Source: Linum tenue
Lineage: Eukaryota; Streptophyta; Magnoliopsida; Malpighiales; Linaceae
Direction: 5' to 3'
NCBI GenBank assembly: GCA_946122785.1
Contig: CAMGYJ010000009.1
Span: 6,726,937 to 6,790,936, forward strand
Length of the DNA stretch: 64,000 nt
The position numbers and the translations under genes are program-made. Within the stretch, counting starts at the first letter, position 1. Each line of letters begins with the position of its first letter. Below the pieces are notes generated by a model that saw only the letters and a program-made list of their open reading frames with translations, had not been told where the DNA came from and searched no databases. Shown piece by piece: positions 31,441 through 43,835 of the stretch.

Positions 31441-31790
31441 TCAGTAGACTGGACATTGTTTATGGTTCACATATTAGATAACTTAAGCACTTAGTCAAAT
31501 GAGTAATGTTGTGTTTGGCTTGTCAAGAGGTAGTTTGGACATTGCTTGTTCTTCCCCTCTAAAGTTCTTCATTCCACGTCATATTGGCGTATTATTTTGA
31601 TTCACATGATTACGTAATTTAAGTCCCTTTAGTGCACAGAGTCAAAAGAGTCATTTTAGTTTGGCTTACCAATTCATGTATTTTATCTGTTATTGCACAT
31701 ACCACTATACTAAGAGTTAACTTGGATATTGGCGTCAATGCCCCTTTTATATAAAAGAAATTTGGTTGATTAGTAACCCTACTTAGTAGA
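31441..31790 (+). repeat. Degenerate ~190-bp tandem repeat, right part
   Basis: The repeat family of 29222-29594 continues: AGTAGACTGGACATTG at 31443, AGGTAGTTTGGACATTGC near 31531 and a weaker start near 31713. TATTATTTTGATTCACATG lies between them. Confidence 0.65.
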
Positions 31791-33706
31791 GCCTATGACG
31801 AAATCAAGTCGCTTGGATGAGTCTTTCAAATTGAACAATTTAGCCAAATTGCCTCAAAATGAGACAATTAGGTCAAATTGTCTTATTTGGCAAATAAAGA
31901 AACTTCAACCAAAAGCAATTGGGCATGAGAATTTCGTATTTTTCCGTTATGGGTCAACTAAAATAATATGGGTATGGGGCAGACAATTGGAACTGGCTTG
32001 ATTTTACAAAATCAGACCATTAACCAAACCACAATTGATCAAATGAAGTTGGGTGATGTACCACTGTGGTACACGATAAATCACTTGCATGTGAATACAT
32101 CATTGATGATGTTTAATTTTTCTTCAAAATACACCAACGTGGGTATCATTGTATTGATCTCGTTGAATTGGATTTTCAATGAAAAAAAATCAAGTTCAAA
32201 TGAATAAGATATCAGTCATTTAAAATTGATTGGGAGGAAAATGAAGGAGAGAGCGTGACATGTGGAGTATTCTGGTTGTATATTATAAAGAACAGGGAGG
32301 TCTATTGGCGTAAATCTAGAAAGTGAAGAAAGAGTTTTTTTTATTAGTTGGACACGAATCTATTGATTGCCAACATATTCAAATATTCGAGATCAAATCC
32401 ACATAGTTTGATCGTTTAAACAACTTTTGTAAAAAGGAACTTAACAAGTTCTATTGATTCGTATTTAAGGTTTGAGTTATTTGAGAAAATATAGTTTGGC
32501 CTTTTAACGTGGTAACTGAGTGATGTAATTTTTTTTAATATGAATGACTAGCACTTCATATCATGATTTTGAAAAATATATATAGAGGAGTAATCATGAT
32601 ATATAGATAAAAACGAAAAATGCCAAAAAAATCATTAGTTGCTGTCCCAATGTAGCACGCTACGAGCCTATGACTATCTGTAAATGAGTTAAAGGTTATA
32701 CGTAATTTTCAAAATTTCAAAATTAATTTATACGCGATTTTCGAATTTTGGCCCCTCCCACAACTAGTGTATCTCCACCCTGAGTATAGGGAAATGTGGT
32801 GCATTACAAATCACAACATTATAATTACATTAAACATAATCATTTTGTTGTTTGCGGATACAAAGCAGTAGAACATGTGCAGCTATAGGTTCAAGTATAT
32901 ATTATAACCTCTCATTTAATTAGAGCATAAAGAGAGATTAATTTGCTTTGACCATTTTATAAAATGTTCATTTTATCAATATTCCATGAATAGGTCAAGT
33001 GGGCAGCTAGCGGCAACTTCATGAAAGGTAAGACGGAGGACGCTTTCAGCTTTGTACAGCTTTGATTATGAAGGTCAACTGTTCATTTGCCAATATTCCT
33101 GGAGATGCGTAAATGCACTGTTTGACGAGCTGCATTATAACGTGGACATCCATATAAATGCGGTGGTTGTTGAATGGACTTGTAAACATTTGCCATAACT
33201 CATAACTCGTCTTCGGACTGCGGTGGTGAATCAGAACTGTTCTTTTTCTTAAGGTTATTTTCTAGCATATTTTTTTATATATAATCATCTATAGTTTTCA
33301 TGGATGGTTTTTGAGCGCCTTATTTCGATCTTTATTTACCAAACTGGAGTTTGGATGGAACCATAACGAATAAAATATAATGTGGTCCGGTTTTTAATAT
33401 TTTGAATTTTATAAATATTAAAAAAAATTGGATCGAATTGACATTTTAACAAGACCAAATGTAATGTTGATTCGGTCATCCTAAGATGTCTTTCACTATT
33501 GAATCATAAATTTTCATCGGGATCGTTGCACACACTAATGGGTATGAAAACATTCAAAATGATTATTTAGACTAAACTATTTCATAATTACGAAAAAGAA
33601 TAGAAAGTTCATCAGATTCAAGCTTAGCACTTGAAACACAAATTATTATTCACCATAAGCATTTCGGTCTCACCTGGTTTCAGCCACTTTGTTTTCCTGA
33701 CACTAA
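31791..33706. other. AT-rich intergenic region
   Basis: No gene supported by homology or exon structure was seen. Short frames such as 31795-32001 show no recognisable domain. Confidence 0.5.
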
Positions 33707-34057
33707 GGGGTCGTTTGCTTCAAAGATTTTATAACGAGGGTTTTGTCATGGATTTGCTAATTAAAAACCTTGGGATTTATTAAGGATTTTGGACATTATG
33801 GATTTGAGGAAATCTTTTGTTTGTTGAGCTATTTTTATCATGGATTTGATGGTTTTTCAACTTGTCTCCAAATTCCAGGGTATAAGGTGGGATTTACAAA
33901 TCCGTGGGGCCCACGGATTTGGAGCCCCAAATCAGTGGACCCCACGGATTTGGTACCCTCCATTTTGGCTCAACAAACAATGGCTTTTGGACAAATCCTT
34001 CATGTGTGGGATTTGAGAACCAAATCCCACATCCAAATCCTTGAAGCAAACGACCCC
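33707..34057. mobile_element. Tourist-like (PIF/Harbinger) MITE, copy 1
   Basis: This is a 351-bp element with terminal inverted repeats GGGGTCGTTTGCTTCAA and TTGAAGCAAACGACCCC, flanked by TAA at 33704-33706 and 34058-34060. A 3-bp TWA duplication with GGG...GTTTG ends is typical of PIF/Harbinger MITEs. The interior has many GGATTTG/CAAATCC segments that pair into a hairpin. A second copy in opposite orientation lies at 53150-53507. Confidence 0.85.
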
Positions 34058-36732
34058 TAAGATTTTTAGGCGTATACGTTTTTATTGCGATTATTCACCG
34101 TTACCATTATTGATGATGAAGATGTAGGCGATGATTATGTTTGTGTGGATTGTAGAAGAAAGAAAAATTATTATGTATTTGTTGTTTTTATTTGTGTGGA
34201 TTGTTGAAACTAGAATAGTTACAATTATTGAGAATTTGTAATGGACAACAGTATGTATGTGTTTATATGTGTTTAAGTTCATAGTTTATTATTCGTAGTC
34301 ATGGTTACCCGAATACCCGTGGTTACCCGGTGGGTAGGGTATGATTATATAATTTTCATACCCGGGGGTTATTTAGTCGGGTATTTTAGAAGGCTCTACC
34401 CGACGGGTTACGAGTTGGTATAGGAGTTATGTAGGATTTTATAACTGGCAAAAATTATAGGAGTTATGTAGGAGTTATCATTTTTGTAATTTAAAAAAAA
34501 TAACTGGCAAAAATTATAATTGAGTTGGTGAAAAATAACCGCCCACCTTTTAGTCCGTTCCCGAATTTTTAAATAAATGATTTCAAATATAATTTCACAA
34601 TATCGATAGTTCACGATGGGATAAATGTTAAGAAATGAATTTATTTAGATTTATCTGGTGATGTTGATGGGAGCGTGGAAGAGAACCTTTACACCATATC
34701 ATAATTGTTAACCCTGGGTTGAACCGTAAAAAACCAAAATCGGCTCCCTGCTAAAGTTATAATCGACCAAAATCTCTTATACCCGAATCCGACCAAACCT
34801 GTTAGAAAGAGGTACAACTCGGCCGGTCGATCTGACCTAAAGGAAGCATAATGAATGGACATAACCATTATACTAGGCAGAAAAAAATCAAAGTCAATTC
34901 TGAGTCAAGCGACTCGACTCGATCCAACCATTTGACCCGTGACTCAAGTCTCTAGACTGTCGGACCAGTTTTTACAACCTGGCATCAGATTCACCAGACG
35001 TTCTCGAAAGAAGATTTGGTTGTACATGGGGAAGGTTTTATCTTGTGGATCCCACCTAACCTAATTAAGATTTGCCTTACGTTGAACGAACGGTATTAAT
35101 AATATGGAAGAATTATTCCAATTCTGAGTGTGAAGGAAGGGAGAGGAAATCCCAGATATTATTCTATGCCCGCAGAATCGATACTTTGGACCGTTTCATG
35201 CATGGCCTGAGGAGGTTGTGGCTATTTTGTTACCTCTCTTTTTGTTGGCTAGGGGAGGTTCATACGTGGAGAAGGGAATTTTGGAAAAAAGGACTGCTAC
35301 TCCGAACACAGTTTTTACTCTATTAAAGGTTTATAGCCCATTGTTATAAGAACCGAATTGGAAAATAGTTGGGCTAGTAGAATCATTAAACTAGTTATAT
35401 TATAATAATAGCAGTTTGGTTGATTTGATTGGACGATGGACGCAACGGTTTTACATACAATCAGATGAACAACTTTGGTTTTGTTTGGCTGGTACATTGG
35501 TTCACAATTTTAACCACAAAAATATAAAAAAATACTTTAACATAAACTAAATTAGTGTATTATATGCTTCATTTTTTTCTTCATTTCTCAGCCTCCTTAT
35601 GAGCTTTATGTGGTGTACTGCGGATTGTCGTCCTAATTACTAATTTGAATATTAATAAAAATTATTATTTTAGTTTGAATACTTTGTTAGAATTTTTTTG
35701 GTGATAGACCGAAATGTCATTATTCAGGTTTCTTTAATGGCTGATTGATTTCAGAATTCCGGTTCAGATGCCCTGCATCCCCCGAAAAGGAATATAGAGC
35801 CTGCGCCCTGCGACTTGCCTCAGAGAACTTGATGCCGGTTCGACTTAAAACCATGAATGTTCTAATTAATCCCGCACAAAGTGAGAACTGATTCCAAGTT
35901 GATCAACGACCGACTGTTCTTGGAAAGCTACTAAAAGCCTGTCCTTATCATGCTTGAAGATTTGGCGGAGCACCAAAACCAAATCCCTGGCCAGTATTGC
36001 TGTCTGTCTCCTAGCTAGTTGCGGCAAACTGAGGCCGTCCTCTCTTTTTCTTCTTCTCTCGTGTAAACTTAGGCTGCTTAAGAAGATACGTTAAAAGATA
36101 AAGTTCAATTGACAACAGAAAAGAAGACATATGTGGTAGGGGTTTGCCTCAGTGATGCATTAAAGCATCCTTAGCAGAAGTGGCTAATTATCATTATTAG
36201 TATTATTCGGGCTTTTTATTAATTGTTGGAAATTTTGGGTATTATTATTGGTTTATGTTTACGATTAGTACTATTAGTAGTGTCTTGTCTAGGAAGTTAT
36301 CATTTGCCGTATTGTTTTGGGATTGGGTTACTTTGTCTAAAGGGGAAAGGGTTTGTGGGATTAGTCTTATAAATATGTATCTTGCCTCTACGTTTTTATC
36401 AAGTTTCCTTAGTTTTGGTAGAAGAGTTCGAGAGATCTTCGACGCGTGAATTCCTTCATGCGTCACCAACACTTCTGCTTCTGCTATCTGCTAGTGGATT
36501 CCCCTTGGAACCGTGCATAGGAGCTGAGATCGAAAGCGAGGTGGAGTGATGGTCGGAGTGGCTCAGATCTTATCACGAGAAGGATTCAATCATCCACAGG
36601 TGTCTGGTTTTGATTCGATGAGCTTGAAGTGGCCCATCACGGTGGAACTCATTATGGAAGTGTTTCGGGAGATAAGCAATCAATCGACATGTCCTTCGAG
36701 AACATGATCGCCATTAATTGCGACATGATCGC
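34058..36732. other. Intergenic region of degenerate repeats
   Basis: GGTACCC/CCCGGGTA-rich patches near 34300-34400 and CGACC-rich patches near 34690-34960 look like old hAT-type MITE remains. No gene was recognised. Confidence 0.4.
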
Positions 36733-37399
36733 TAGGGGTGGAAGTTGGTGCGATTTGTGTTAACCGCACTACATTTTGCGGTTAACTACAATCACAATTC
36801 TCTAAATACTCTAACCACAAACCGCACCACTGTGGTCAGTGATTAACCACTAACCGCTGCGATTCGGGGCGGTTAGTTTGTGGTTAACCGCAAAAACCAA
36901 TTTACCAAACTCATATATTAATTTATATTTTCTTGTAAGTTTGTTATCAATAAAAAAAATTAGAGAGATATAGAGGATGACATATACCGATATACGGTAA
37001 AAAGTGTGAATCATATATAACGTACGGAAGATATATCAAATAAAATATAAACAAAAATCAAAGCAATAAAATATGTGGAGAAAATCACAGGCAAATAAAA
37101 AACATATAAAACTATTAAAGAGCAATAAAACATCAACACCAATTCAAAATAATTTTTATTCAATAAGACGTCAATAATTCAACATTTAGTAGAAGTTAGA
37201 ATCTTCTATAAGTAATTACACTATACAAAATTTATAACCATACTTATTAATATTAATTATTACATACTAATACATATAAAAATAAAAGTTCGATGAATAA
37301 GTGTGGTTTGTGTGGTTATTATGGTTTAACCGCAGTGGTTAATGGTTAACAACTAACCAAAAAATTTACAATTTTACTAACTACAATAAAACCACTAAC

Positions 37400-38202
37400 T
37401 ATCTGGGAGCTGAAGCCTACTATGACAGGCTCTTGGCTTTAGCGACAGTTACTAAAGCTAAGAGGACGGTTCAAATACAGAATGACAGTTGACACTCAGC
37501 AAAATGTACTCTGAGAAGGCAACGTTATGCGCAATTTTTCTGTGCAGCAGGTTTGTGAATCGATTAGAGTTCACAAACCTTCAGTTCCCTGGTGGTTGCT
37601 CATATGGGGCAGGTTTACTCTTCCAAGAAATAGGGTTATAATGTGGCTAATCATTTTAAATCGTATTATAATGAGGGACAAGCTTAAAGCTTGGGGAAAT
37701 TTTTCTGATGCAGTGTGTGCAATGTGTGCTAAGGAGGAGGAGAGTCGATATCATCTGTTTTGTGAATGTGAGTATGTTGAAAATTTGTTTACAACAGTGT
37801 TTGGCTGCCCCTTTCGAAGCTGGAGGACGGATTGGGAGCAGCTATTGCAGGAGCTCTGTGCACTGTCGAAGAAAGGTAGAGAAGGCCCTGTTGTTAGTGT
37901 TGGTTGGTGCTGGATTTCTAGTTTGGTTTGAAAGGTACATTGTAGACGTGTGTTTGGAGAGCAAGCTAAACCATATGATGTGATCCTTGTGCAATTGCGA
38001 GAGGAGATTAGACTACTAGCAATTGGAGACAACCGATTTCAGGAAGTTTTGTAGCAGAGTAGTATTATTGAAAACTTACATTTACACTTCTGAGTTGTTT
38101 TTAGTTAGTTTCGTTGTAAGATGTATATATGAGTTTTTGTGCGACTTGATCAGGTTGGTCGAGTGAGCTTGATGAGAAGACTAATTACCGAGAGGAAAAA
38201 AT
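37400..38202 (+). mobile_element. 5'-truncated LINE 3' end nested in the MITE
   Basis: The 803-bp insert is flanked by CCACTAAC at 37392-37399 and 38203-38210, and its right end is A-rich (GAGGAAAAAAT). It carries the C-terminal part of a plant L1-type ORF2. The duplication inside the GGTTAACC-rich MITE supports a later insertion. Confidence 0.65.
37527..38056 (+). pseudogene. LINE ORF2 C-terminal fragment (zf-RVT domain)
   Basis: The frame contains RDKLKAWGNFSD, CAMCAKEEESRYHLFCEC and YVENLF. This matches the reverse-transcriptase-associated zinc-binding domain (CxxC...E...HLF..C). After a +1 shift near 37920 it continues with LVWFERY, like the W-ER-N segment of plant LINEs, and then VILVQLREEIRLL to a stop at 38054. 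Frameshifted and missing RT, it is a dead relic. Confidence 0.8.
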
Positions 38203-38322
38203 CCACTAACCACAAAATACGGTTAGTGGTTAACCAAACTACATGTGGTTCAATGCGGTTTGTGGTTAAACCACAAACCAAACTTACACGCATAGTAAGA
38301 TTGCCACCGTGTCACTAGGGAT

Positions 38323-38714
38323 GACAATTTCGACCTAACTTGTTTGGTATGTTTTTGGACGGGTCCGACCCGCCCCATAGGTACTCTCATCGACCCGACC
38401 TGCCCTGAACCGTTCTTGCCTAAATTACTTGCAATCTTAGTCAAATTACTTAGGATTTTCCTTTTATTACATCATATTTTAGTTATAATAAAGTTGTAAA
38501 TTAGTGAAAACCTCAATTTCTTCAATAATTTAACTACATTTATCATAATATTATTTGTTTTGTTAGTCTTATAATAAAAATAATGAATATTTCTAATATT
38601 TTTCATATAAATTATCCGACCTGTAATAAATTACCCAACCTTAACTCGACCTGCTACGGGACGGGTCTGAATACCAAGAAACCCGCCCTGAACCTGCCCC
38701 ACTACCATTCCTAC
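38323..38714. mobile_element. Probable hAT-like MITE rich in GACCCGACC
   Basis: The left end TAGGGATGACAATTTCG and the reverse of the right end (TAGGAATGGTAGTGGGG) are similar. CGACCCGACCTG-type tracts lie near both ends. The flanks CGTGTCAC and CGTCGCAT agree at 5 of 8 positions. The call is tentative. Confidence 0.4.
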
Positions 38715-39007
38715 GTCGCATATGATAAATTTGAACAGACAATAGCAATAAGGGAACAGAAATTTAAAGTGAGTGACCAATCGGACAATTTAGCTAATGA
38801 CTATTGCGGTAGGAAAATTTTGCTAAAGACAAAATCCGAAACACTTCTGTAAAGTCAGTGATCAATCGGACAATTTAGCACTTCCGGAGGATTTGTAGAA
38901 CAAACTAAGGAACACTCCACCGTCACACGGCAAATGAGCCTGTAGTTTCATTTAGTTGGTACTGCGCAGCAAACAGATTTAGCAAGAGGTAGTCACTCCA
39001 CGCATTT

Positions 39008-40650
39008 TCAAGCAATTTCAAGAGTCGATTTCACACCATCTTGGAAAGGAGTGGGGCGAATGCCTAGTGCTTGCACCAGATTGGAAATATCCATGGAGAT
39101 ATCAGCTGGAGATGACACACCCCGATCAACCTGAGAATACAAAGAACAAGTAAAACCAACCTGAGCATGGAAGTCTTGAAGCTACAGGGCTGGTTTAACT
39201 AACTCATAGAAGAATCCATCATACACCTTACAGAGAGGAATCCCAACAGTGTTTGTATACATACCGATGATGCTGAGACTGGCTTGATCAAGGATGCGTT
39301 GTACCCTCTTACTTTTGCTACAACCTCCGCCATTTCAACTCGAGAAACCCTATTTGGTCCACCCAAATTCAGCAGTAGCTTCATTTGCTTATCACCCTCT
39401 GCAGCCAGATCGCTAAAATTGTCAAAGCAAGCAGTATATAGCTAAAGATTCAGAGCTCGACATAGCCCATTCATATATTCATCGGTTGAAGTTCGATCCA
39501 TCGCCACCCATCGAGTTCTTTGCTTAAAGACAAAAAGAATCTACATTGCCATTTCTTTTTTCTGGTGAATGTTCTCATGTCATTGTTATCCTGGGATGAG
39601 GTTTCTATCAATCTTGGTAGCTAGATTGCAGCAAATGATGTTGGAACTGACCTGATCTCCATCTGTGTATCAAAGACAGGATGACAGTGACAACATCCTT
39701 CACATAAACTGGGCAGCGAAACTCATCGTGGAAGAACTCCACTGGTTCTCCTTTGGAAAGAACACCGTCGATCCACTGCCATCAACAGTCGGGTGAAAAC
39801 AGAATATCAGCAATCTCTCAAAACGAAACAAACCGACAATGTTCCATTTCCTGACCAGACCTCACCTGAATTGGCAGAGATTTGGGAACAGGTGAAATGG
39901 TCTGAGGCCCATAGATGATGCTGCTCCTGAGAATCGCGTAATTCGAGCATTTCTCAGATATGAACTTCTCGGCAGCCATCTTTGACTTACCGTACACATT
40001 CACCGGTGCGGCTTCGTCTTCTTCCTTGTAGAAAGATTTCACCCCTGCATAAACTGATCTCCAGAAACCCCCAAAACAATTTTTTTTTTTTTTGGTTAAA
40101 CACTTCACCCTAGACCCGATTTGGAGCATGCCAGCAATGAGTTCTACGCACCTTGATCTGTGGATAAGTGAATGAGAAGAAGAGCGTCCCTATCTTGGAA
40201 ACTGGAGATCCAATTCACCAGTGCGGAAGGCACATTGACCGCCATGGCTGCATCCGGATCCTTCTCGCACACACGAGGAACGGAGATCGCAGCGCAGTTC
40301 ACCACGATATTAGGCTGGCAAATCCGCAAATGTCGATTTTTAATTCCCAACCCAGAATCAACCAATTGAACAAACAAATTGAATCGAAGATTATTTTACG
40401 GTCTCCGCACCTGGCCGAATCGACGAGAAACAGTTTCCAGTCCGTCGCCGGTTCGCAGATCGACGTGGAAAGCGAGGCACTGGGGAACGCCGGCGAGAAG
40501 AAGCGGGGGAGGGTTTGGAGTGGAGTGGTAGGTGAATGCGAGATCGTAAGGAACGCCATCGTCGGCGATCTTTGACAGCCCTTCCAGTACGTGTTGGCCC
40601 AAGTAACCCGTGCCTCCGACCACCAGGACTTTCGTCGCCGCCCTCTCCAT
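39008..40650 (-). CDS. RmlD/MAT2B-like NAD(P)-binding Rossmann-fold protein
   Basis: Six exons are inferred: 40411-40650, 40152-40314, 39866-40053, 39652-39775, 39265-39398 and 39008-39130 (323 aa). The exon 5 acceptor is GCTGCAG before AGGGTGAT, because the more obvious TTTTAG upstream breaks the frame. An N-terminal Rossmann motif KVLVVGGTGYLGQHV (residues ~7-21) is followed by NIVVNCAAIS, LSTDQVYAG and YGKSKMAAEKF with the YxxxK catalytic pair. The C terminus SSPADISMDISNLVQALGI fits the RmlD substrate-binding fold. Plant members are annotated as dTDP-4-dehydrorhamnose reductase-like or MAT2 subunit beta-like, and their reaction is not established. There is no clear transit peptide, so it is likely cytosolic. 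It looks intact. Confidence 0.88.
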
Positions 40651-42612
40651 TCTATATCTTTCCTGCGCTTCTGCTCGAGTTCTGAGATTGCAGTGGTTAG
40701 TTATAGCAATTGGATTGATATGTACGGGAATAATGGGGAAGTTTCTCTGTCGTCCAATTCTTTCACAACAGCTCTATGCAACTCCATGTTTCCCATATTG
40801 TTCTTTTGTAGCGTACTCATGATAGGCTGGACCTTGGATATTAGGATTGGAATTTATGGTAGAGAAAGAGGGGTTTGTGGTGACTTTTTGAGAGAAAAGA
40901 GGGAGGAAGATGGAGTAGAGTGTAGACGAAGAAGAATTGAGAGAAGAGGAGTCGGCTAGAGATAGAGGAAGTAGGGGGAATTCTAATGTTCCCCTACTAT
41001 ATGTCATTCCATAAATTTGTCCCACGAGCGGATAGTTACTTAGTGGTATAGGTTGGCAAACTCTAAAAGTTGTATGACTATGTAAACTCTTCATTTTTTG
41101 TATAATATGAGTTTGATTTCATCTTCTTATGTTTGCTTTCATTGTGATTTCTATTATCAATTGATTGCATGCTTCTATGAAGATACACATCGGACAATGG
41201 AAATTATACCACTTTCAGGCTTTTAGAGTTTTAGTATAGCCGCTTGGTTGTATTCCCTGGGGATTGTTGATACCCTTGTCTACGATATTAAGTTCTACTG
41301 CTATCTAATCAATAGTTGGTTATTTTTTGTACTAAGGAATTGTTTAATGATGAAAACACGAACAAAAAAAATTAATACTTGGGCTAAACTACTTGTACCC
41401 TAACATCAAGAATGATATGCAATAAACAGGTAAAGCATTTATGGTAATTGAGGCGCGGAGATCACTAAACTGGGAACCAATGCAATGGTCAAGCCATTGA
41501 TTTTCCTTTTAGCAACATCCACGAGCCCAATGTGATCACAAGCGGCTTCAGTGACTAGGGATAGCCCCCTATATCATGTAAATAGGTTTTACCCACTCGC
41601 ACACAAGGTTTTCAAGTCGATGGTCACGCACTCGAGTCCTGAGCATTACTTAGGTGAGCTCCTAGTTAACATGGGATGGTCATCTCGTCCACTAACTAGG
41701 ACTCAATATCAACTAATTAAGCTAAAGGTATTCATTCACATACAATCAAGTGCTAACCTAGTTTAACCTAGGCTAAAACATGGCATACATGCATTCGTAC
41801 AACGAAACTTAGAAAGAGGCATTAAAAACTCTAGATATACTAAAATTAACCACAAATTCACAATAACCATTCAAATATATATCATATCCAAGTTACGGTT
41901 TGGGGGACAAAGCCCCAAGTACCTTAGGAAACTACATACCCTATGAAAAGGGGGGAGGAAAGACATAAAAAGAAGGTAAGAAAACATGAATGAGAGGCTC
42001 CTTCTTGGGCAGAAAACTCCTCCTCCTGTCTCTTTCTTATCCTCTTCTTCTCCTTTTCCTCTCTAAGGAATAAGTTTCTCTCTCTAGGGTTTGCAACTCC
42101 AAAGTTTGTGTAAAATGAGGGGAGCAACCCTCTATTTATAGAAGATCAGCGACACAAACAAGTCGCGACCTCCTCTTGGGAAATCATGGCCGTGATCTTC
42201 ATCTCCTGGGCGCGAAATTTATACGGTGAAGTATTTGGCTGCTTAGGTGGAGAGATCACAGACCGGAATTTGCGGCCGTGAACTGGAATTCATCGCCGTT
42301 ATCCTTCTTGCGGTCTCAAACATGAAGGTCCGCAAGACCTTTTGCACTCTTGTTCGCGGATTCTCCAAGTTTGCGGCTCTAGCGATCAGAGATCTTGATC
42401 ATGAACTTTAAGTCTCAACTGTGAACTCTTTTTGGCCACCATCTCCTCTGCCGTGAATTTTAACCTCTGTCTTAATCTTTTGTTTTTACTCTTTTCGCAC
42501 ACTTTTCCTACTCTTGAGCTCGGATTCATTGACGAAAACACTTACAACCTAAAATGACACCTAAAATATAACTAAAACACAAGAGGAAGCATTTCTAGGC
42601 CAAATCAAGAGT
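40651..42612. other. Intergenic region upstream of the RmlD-like gene
   Basis: No supported gene. A TATAAATA motif on the minus strand at 42133-42140 followed by a purine/pyrimidine-rich leader (42000-42120) may be an old LTR promoter. I cannot delimit an element. Confidence 0.4.
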
Positions 42613-42615
42613 TAA

Positions 42616-42963
42616 GGGGTCGTAAGTTGCGATAGTTTTGGTGAGATTGTCATTATGCATGTATTGTTTACAATGCATCGTTTTTTTGTTTTTTTAGCAG
42701 AAACAATACATGGATTGTTTCTGTGATGTGACAGAAACTATCACTCATTTTGAGTGATTGTTATATCTCAACTTTTAGTTGTGATTGTTGAGATAGTTGA
42801 GTTGAGATTTTTTTGTGTCAGCTTTTAGCTGATGCGACATACACAATCACACATACCAAACGTTGTATTCTACAATTCATCAAATTCGACAATACATGTA
42901 TAATATTATACATGCATTCTCAACAATACATCTATTTAACAATCGCAACTTCCAAACGAACCC
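42616..42963. mobile_element. Tourist-like MITE of a second family
   Basis: The 348-bp element has ends GGGGTCGTAAGTTGCGAT and, reversed, GGGTTCGTTTGGAAGTTGCGAT. The left end appears to have lost a few bases. It is flanked by TAA at 42613-42615 and 42964-42966. The interior holds complementary ACAATACATG/CATGTATTGT stretches capable of a hairpin. Confidence 0.7.
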
Positions 42964-43654
42964 TAAATACTCTATGAGTTCTCTAATCCATAAGAAAACA
43001 CCCAAGAAATGAGAACTAGATAACACCGTTTTAGGTGTTATCAAATTCCCCCGCACTTAGACGTTTGCATGTCCCTAATTTGGGTCCAATTGCACATGTT
43101 TTCTCTCAATATTTTAGAGATGTTTGAGGCATTTTCACTTCGTGAGGTTCAATTTTACGCTAGGGTGTGCTTTTTTCTAGTTTGTTTCAGATCCTAGCAA
43201 GTGGAATTGACCTCGGGAACGTAAGTTGGACAAAAAAGGGCGAAAACGGATCGAAGGGAGCAAAAAGCCGAGGATCATGATGGAAGCTAGTTTTTCATGG
43301 TCAGGTCGACCGTGATAAAGAGGCCCAGGCCGTGAAGTGCAAGGAGACCAGGAAAGTTTTTGTGCCTGGCGCGCTTAAGGGACATCATGATTGCGAGCTA
43401 GGTATAAAAGGGGAAGTGAGCTGGAAGAAGAAGGAAAGAACCTAGTGAGAGAATTGCATCTTCTTCCTCAAATTTTAGAGAGAGAGTGATGAACAAGAGA
43501 GGAGAAGAAAGCTAGGTTTCCTCCAAGCTTCAAGATTTGGGAATCTCATCCACCAAGGCTGATTTATACATCAAAGGAAGAAGGCAAACATCTCAAGATG
43601 GTCTTTTCTCTTCTCCTTCATGAAGTAGTTCTCTTCTTTCACTTGGGTGTTGTG

Positions 43655-43830
43655 TATATGAGTTATAGAAAGAGTAACTTGTATTATTATGAAACCACAA
43701 AGGGGTTTATATAGATTACAAGACTTGAACAATAAGTAAGAGAACCACAATACTAGAAGGACACGGAAATAGTAAGAACTATACTAGAAGGACAATCAAA
43801 TATAAGATTATTCCTAATTTATCTCTAACA
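43655..43830 (-). mobile_element. Probable short solo LTR
   Basis: On the minus strand it begins TGTTAGAGATAAATTAGG and contains a promoter-like CTATATAAACCCC. It is flanked by TTGTG at 43650-43654 and 43831-43835. The far end reads TATA rather than CA, so one boundary may be eroded. No internal domain or partner LTR is present. Confidence 0.5.
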
Positions 43831-43835
43831 TTGTG

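Larger units (their letters stand above)
36733..38294. mobile_element. hAT-like MITE rich in GGTTAACC motifs, split by a LINE fragment
   Basis: The left end TAGGGGTGGAAGTTGG and the reverse of the right end (TATGCGTGTAAGTTTGG) form imperfect inverted repeats. Both flanks of the interior (36751-36900, 37290-37395, 38195-38285) are full of GGTTAACCGC/CCACAAACC motifs. The interruption at 37400-38202 is a separate insertion. An exact TSD was not found; GATCGCTA and GATTGCCA are a possible aged pair. Confidence 0.5.

Noticed and set aside
36255..36472. Overlapping ORFs on both strands of 64-75 aa
   Set aside because: Chance frames in AT-rich intergenic DNA with no domain or exon structure.
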